Source: Rubrivivax sp. A210 (GTDB taxonomy: Bacteria; Pseudomonadota; Gammaproteobacteria; Burkholderiales; Burkholderiaceae_C). From it: DNA of 64,000 bases. A model generated the notes under the pieces. The model saw nothing but the letters and a program-made list of their open reading frames with translations, ran no database searches and was not told the DNA's origin. Numbering within the stretch: position 1 is the first letter of the stretch; every line of letters starts with the position of its first letter. The DNA is taken from assembly GCF_904426505.1 (NCBI RefSeq), contig NZ_CAJGBN010000006.1:1-64000 (forward strand), written 5' to 3'. This document shows, piece after piece, positions 60,469 through 64,000 of the stretch. The position numbers were made by a program, and so were the translations under genes.

Positions 60469-61263
60469 ATGCCGCGGATTCTTGTCATTGACGACTCGAT
60501 CGCAGACTTGCGTGTTCTGATGGAAATGCTGAATGCGCAGAAGTGGCGCATCGCTGTGGCCTTTGACGGCAATGATGGCTACCAGAAGGCCACGCTCAAC
60601 CCACCGGACCTCATCTTGCTGGATGTCCGCATGCCCGGCCTGGATGGCTTTGGCACCTGTCGGCTCCTGAAGGCCGATGCGAGAACCCGATCTGTTCCCG
60701 TCATCTTTCTGTCCGCAGCCAAGGCACAGGGTGACCGGCTGGCGGGCCTGCATCTGGGCGCGGTGGATTACATCCTCAAGCCCTATGCGTCAGAGGAGGA
60801 GGTGGTCGCGCGCATCGAGATCCACCTGAACCTGGCCAGAAACCGCAGATCAGGGGACCGCCCGGACGGATCCGGACAACTCGCGCTGCCCGACGGGGCT
60901 GCAGTCGCGAACCACACGCCGCTTTTGCGTGCAGCCACGGCCTTGTTGCTGGAGAACATTGCCCACCCGCCCTCGCCCGAAGCGCTGGCCCGGCGACTGG
61001 GCACCAATGAGAAGCGGCTCAATGAGGCCTTTCAGCTCACTTTCTCACAGCCGGTGTTTGGTTGGCTGCGGCAACAACGCATGCGCATCGCATGTGAGTT
61101 GCTGGAGCAGACCGACACCCCGATTGGCGAAATTGCCCTGCACTGCGGCTTCTCGACCGCAGCGAACTTTTCCACCGCGTTCCGAGAACGCTACCAGGCA
61201 AGTCCGAGGGATTTCCGCCAGCGCCAGAGAGGACCAGCGCGCCTGGCGGAGGACGGCACCTAG
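60469..61263 (+). CDS. Response regulator with AraC output domain
   Basis: This encodes 264 residues from the ATG at 60469, with AGGA upstream. The receiver domain has the acidic pair DD8-9, phosphoacceptor D52 (ILLDVRMPGLDG) and K104 (YILKPYA). Residues of about 155-255 are an AraC-type double HTH (ALARRLGTNEKRLNEAFQ and the family motif IALHCGFSTAANFSTAFRERY). The next gene, 11 bases downstream, encodes its probable kinase. It likely controls the divergent tolC-adhesin operon or surface functions; this is inferred from position. Confidence 0.92.
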   Translation: MPRILVIDDSIADLRVLMEMLNAQKWRIAVAFDGNDGYQKATLNPPDLILLDVRMPGLDGFGTCRLLKADARTRSVPVIFLSAAKAQGDRLAGLHLGAVDYILKPYASEEEVVARIEIHLNLARNRRSGDRPDGSGQLALPDGAAVANHTPLLRAATALLLENIAHPPSPEALARRLGTNEKRLNEAFQLTFSQPVFGWLRQQRMRIACELLEQTDTPIGEIALHCGFSTAANFSTAFRERYQASPRDFRQRQRGPARLAEDGT

Positions 61264-61274
61264 CGAAAGAAGCC

Positions 61275-63830
61275 ATGCCCAAACTTGAGCACTGTCTTCG
61301 GTTCTGCAGCTGCGCCTGCTTGTGCTGCCTGCTGAGCGCCCTGCTGTGGGCTACCCCTGCCGCTTCCGCGGCGCGTGGAGCGGTGGATGTGTCGGCGGAC
61401 ATGACATCCCTGGTTCCGTTTGTCGAGGTGTGCGAAGACACCAGCAATCAGTTGTCATTGGTCGACATCGAGAACGGCCGTTGCGCTTTTGACGCCGCCA
61501 ATGCCAGCGGCATGTCCAAGGGGTTTACCGCCAGCGACTGGTGGATGCGCGTGCGCGTACACAACAGTCGCCCAGAGTCGATCGACCGCTGGTTCAGCGT
61601 TGGCCACCCAAAGGTTTCGCTGGTGCAGTTGTACTCCCGCGGCGCCGGCACGACGCAGTGGCAGCAACAGGCCAGCGGCCTGCTGATTCCGGCGGCACAG
61701 CGCCCTGTGCTGGCCACAACGCCTGTGCTGCCTGTTCGCCTCGAGGCGGGGCAGGAGCTTGAAATTCTGGTGCGCGTGAGTTCAAAGGCGGCGCTGGACA
61801 TCTCCCTGCACGCATGGGAGTCCCACAAGTACATGGCCGCCTACCAGAAGATGCAACTGGCCAATGCGGTGGCGCTGGGTGGACTGCTGCTGACCGGCTT
61901 GTTTGCGCTGGCCATCTTCTTTCAGTACAAAGACCAAACCTTTTTGTACTACGGACTGGCGATGTGGTGCGAGATTGGTGTGGAGCTGGTCAATAGCGGC
62001 GTGTGGCCGCAATACCTCTGGCCAGAAGGACGAGCCTTTGCGCTGGAAGTATTGCCGGTTTGCGTGGCGGGGGCTGTGGTCGGGTTCACGCTCTTCCTGC
62101 ACAGCTTTATCGGCGACTTGAAGCGCTTTCCGGTCACGTTGCATCTGTTTCATGCCAGCGTGGCCGTACTGCTTGCCGGCTTGCTCTGGGCCGCGCTGGT
62201 GCAGTACCGCCAGGGCGGACTGGTATGGAGCCTTTCTGTTGTTGTCATGTTGTTCTTCAGTCTGGCGCTCATTGCGCAGGCCGCCTGGAACGGTTCGCGC
62301 CAGGCGCGTCTGCTGATGGTCACCACTTTGGCGATCTGCTTGCTGGAATTGTTTCGCCTGGGCGTGACGCTGGGGCTCAAGTCCATCACCATCACCATGA
62401 TTGCCAGCGCGCCATGGGCCTTCGTTCTGACAGCCCCGGCGGTGCTGGCTGGCATATCGCGCCATTCGCGTGATATCCACGAAAAGTACCTGCGGGAAAA
62501 GCAGACTACTGAAATCCGATCCCAGTTGCTGGCCCGGGTGGGCCATGACTTGCGCGCGCCCTTGACCACGATCCTGGGCTTCTCGCGGATGCTGGAGAAC
62601 AACTCCGCTCGCACCACCCCCAGGGAGGCGGGCGCCGCAATAGCGCGCAGCGGTCAGATCCTGCTGAGGCAGATCGACGACCTCCTGGATCTGGCCAGAT
62701 TGGAAGTGGGCCAATTGCGATTGCTGCCGCAGCCGGTGGTGTTGGCCACCTGGCTGGAGGAGATGCGAATCAATGCGGAATTGATGTCGCTGCACGCGGG
62801 CAACAGGTTCTGCCTGGAGGCAGAACAGTTGCCGCGCAGGGTGCTGATCGATGCTGATCGCTTGAATCAGGTACTGACCAATCTGCTCAGCAATGCCAAT
62901 CGGGCCACGAGCCATGGCGTGGTTACCCTGACCTGCGCTGCACGGACGAATGGCGTCCAGCAAAGCAGGCTTTTCTTCGCCGTTGCAGACACCGGGGTTG
63001 GCATTGCTGCTGAGGATCAGGCCAGAATATTCGCACCCTTTGAGCAGGGTGGCGGCCCTCGCAACCAGCAGGCTTCCGGCATCGGCCTGGGCCTGGCCAT
63101 CGTGCGCAATTTGGTGGAAATGATGGGCGGGCACATTACCGTGACGAGTGCGCCGGGCGCGGGCACCCAGTTTGAATTTTCCATTGACTGTGCTCTTCTT
63201 GCAGACGCGGACGGCAGTCAACCGCTGCCCATCACCCCACCAGAAGTTGTCACATTGCAGGCAACGGGCAAGGGCAAATGCATCCTGGTTGCTGACGACA
63301 ATGCAGAGGACCGCCTGTCGATGCAAGGCATGCTCAAGGATGCGGGCTATCGGGTTGTGCTGGTAGAAGGCGCCCTGCAGGCGACAGAGGCAAAGGATCT
63401 GGCACTGGATGCCGTGGTCACGGATCAATACATGTCTGATGGCAGTGGCTGGCAGGTTCTGGAAGCGCTCAAGCAAAGCCACCCCAACCTGCCGGTCATC
63501 TTGGTGTCCCAGGCACCGGCACTGGCACCCAGCGGATGGAAGGATCGGATACGCTTCGATGCCACGCTGACCAAGCCGGTCGATCCAAAGTCCCTTCTGG
63601 ATGTCCTTCAAAGGGTTCTCGACCCGCCCGCAGCAATGCGACCGCCCGACTCAAAGCTTGCCGAATTGCGCAAGCTGATTCAGGCTGGGGAGATCACACT
63701 AATTGATCAGTGGGCGCGGGCGCTGAAGGCATCCCATCCAACATGCGGCCCCTACGCAGAGCAAGTGTCGCAGGCACTGTTGCAGTTGGACTTTGATCGC
63801 TTGCGCGAACTCTCCTTGTCACCTCCTTGA
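61275..63830 (+). CDS. Hybrid histidine kinase with 7TM-DISM sensor
   Basis: This encodes 851 residues. Order: signal or first membrane segment, a 7TMR-DISM extracellular beta domain (SDWWMRVRVHN), about seven membrane segments, the dimerisation/phosphoacceptor domain with VGHDLRAPLTTILGFSRML (H424), an ATPase domain with NLLSNANRAT, DTGVGI and GIGLGLAIV, then a receiver domain with D717 (AVVTDQYMSDGSG) and TKPVD, and a short C-terminal helix. It would sense an extracellular or membrane cue and phosphorylate its own receiver and the REC-AraC protein. Confidence 0.93.
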   Translation: MPKLEHCLRFCSCACLCCLLSALLWATPAASAARGAVDVSADMTSLVPFVEVCEDTSNQLSLVDIENGRCAFDAANASGMSKGFTASDWWMRVRVHNSRPESIDRWFSVGHPKVSLVQLYSRGAGTTQWQQQASGLLIPAAQRPVLATTPVLPVRLEAGQELEILVRVSSKAALDISLHAWESHKYMAAYQKMQLANAVALGGLLLTGLFALAIFFQYKDQTFLYYGLAMWCEIGVELVNSGVWPQYLWPEGRAFALEVLPVCVAGAVVGFTLFLHSFIGDLKRFPVTLHLFHASVAVLLAGLLWAALVQYRQGGLVWSLSVVVMLFFSLALIAQAAWNGSRQARLLMVTTLAICLLELFRLGVTLGLKSITITMIASAPWAFVLTAPAVLAGISRHSRDIHEKYLREKQTTEIRSQLLARVGHDLRAPLTTILGFSRMLENNSARTTPREAGAAIARSGQILLRQIDDLLDLARLEVGQLRLLPQPVVLATWLEEMRINAELMSLHAGNRFCLEAEQLPRRVLIDADRLNQVLTNLLSNANRATSHGVVTLTCAARTNGVQQSRLFFAVADTGVGIAAEDQARIFAPFEQGGGPRNQQASGIGLGLAIVRNLVEMMGGHITVTSAPGAGTQFEFSIDCALLADADGSQPLPITPPEVVTLQATGKGKCILVADDNAEDRLSMQGMLKDAGYRVVLVEGALQATEAKDLALDAVVTDQYMSDGSGWQVLEALKQSHPNLPVILVSQAPALAPSGWKDRIRFDATLTKPVDPKSLLDVLQRVLDPPAAMRPPDSKLAELRKLIQAGEITLIDQWARALKASHPTCGPYAEQVSQALLQLDFDRLRELSLSPP

Positions 63831-64000
63831 GTGAACCGAGCGATTGCCATGCCTTGCAGGTGCGCGCGAGCAGCACGGCAGCATCCAGTTGTGGAGGCGC
63901 CAGTGCAGTTGGACGGTGAGGCTCTGGGGTGCTGCTCACGGCAGAGACCGCTGGTCGCTCGCACCGACGCCTTCGTTCGCCATCCCGCCGGCCGCGTCTA

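Overview
The window is a high-GC bacterial chromosome segment. It most resembles the Burkholderiales, in particular the Rubrivivax/Leptothrix/Ideonella-like group. This is an inference from the gene mix (a type II secretion cluster, three PEP-CTERM proteins, two SARP/AfsR-like regulators, a TatT-type TRAP transporter and TruD); no rRNA or other marker is present to confirm it. I see no tRNA, rRNA or CRISPR.

Layout. 1-4694 (minus): the 5' part of a type II secretion operon, gspG-gspF-gspE followed by three small assembly-platform-like genes, with the last cut by the window edge. 4948-7831: a secreted metallophosphoesterase-like protein convergent with a Tat-exported PhoD phosphatase. 7971-12295: a 76-residue protein divergent from a complete TRAP transporter (TatT lipoprotein, DctP receptor, fused DctQM permease). 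12316-14148: a PIN-domain remnant, then an AHH nuclease toxin with an Imm11-type immunity gene, lower in GC and probably acquired. 14260-15273: truD. 15576-16529: a PEP-CTERM trypsin-fold protein that has lost its catalytic His and Ser.

16668-30348 is an accessory block. It holds a large PD40-repeat lipoprotein, two PEP-CTERM proteins, two copies of a small paralogous protein, a toxin-antitoxin pair, an IS91 transposase remnant and two paralogous SARP/NB-ARC/TPR regulators. Upstream of three target genes or operons lie tandem GCGTTTC heptamers (GAAACGC on the coding strand) with 11-12 bp periodicity. This is the architecture expected for SARP operators, so I infer a local regulon linking the SARPs to the secreted proteins.

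30989-33727 is a P2-type cation ATPase. 33742-60217 is one long minus-strand operon: TolC, ABC exporter, HlyD adaptor, a 5908-residue giant adhesin, a GT4 glycosyltransferase, an FkbM methyltransferase and an OGT/SPINDLY-type glycosyltransferase. The tight spacing and overlaps suggest a type I-secreted adhesin that is glycosylated (and the glycan perhaps methylated) in the cytoplasm before export. The adhesin carries about 29 Ig-like domains, ten of them near-identical 312-bp units, followed by three modules of exactly seven FG-GAP repeats each, which would make three seven-bladed propellers. Divergent from this operon, 60469-63830 encodes a REC-AraC response regulator and a hybrid 7TM sensor kinase that probably control it. 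The strongest candidates for something new are this adhesin-glycosylation-secretion operon and the SARP/PEP-CTERM regulon.
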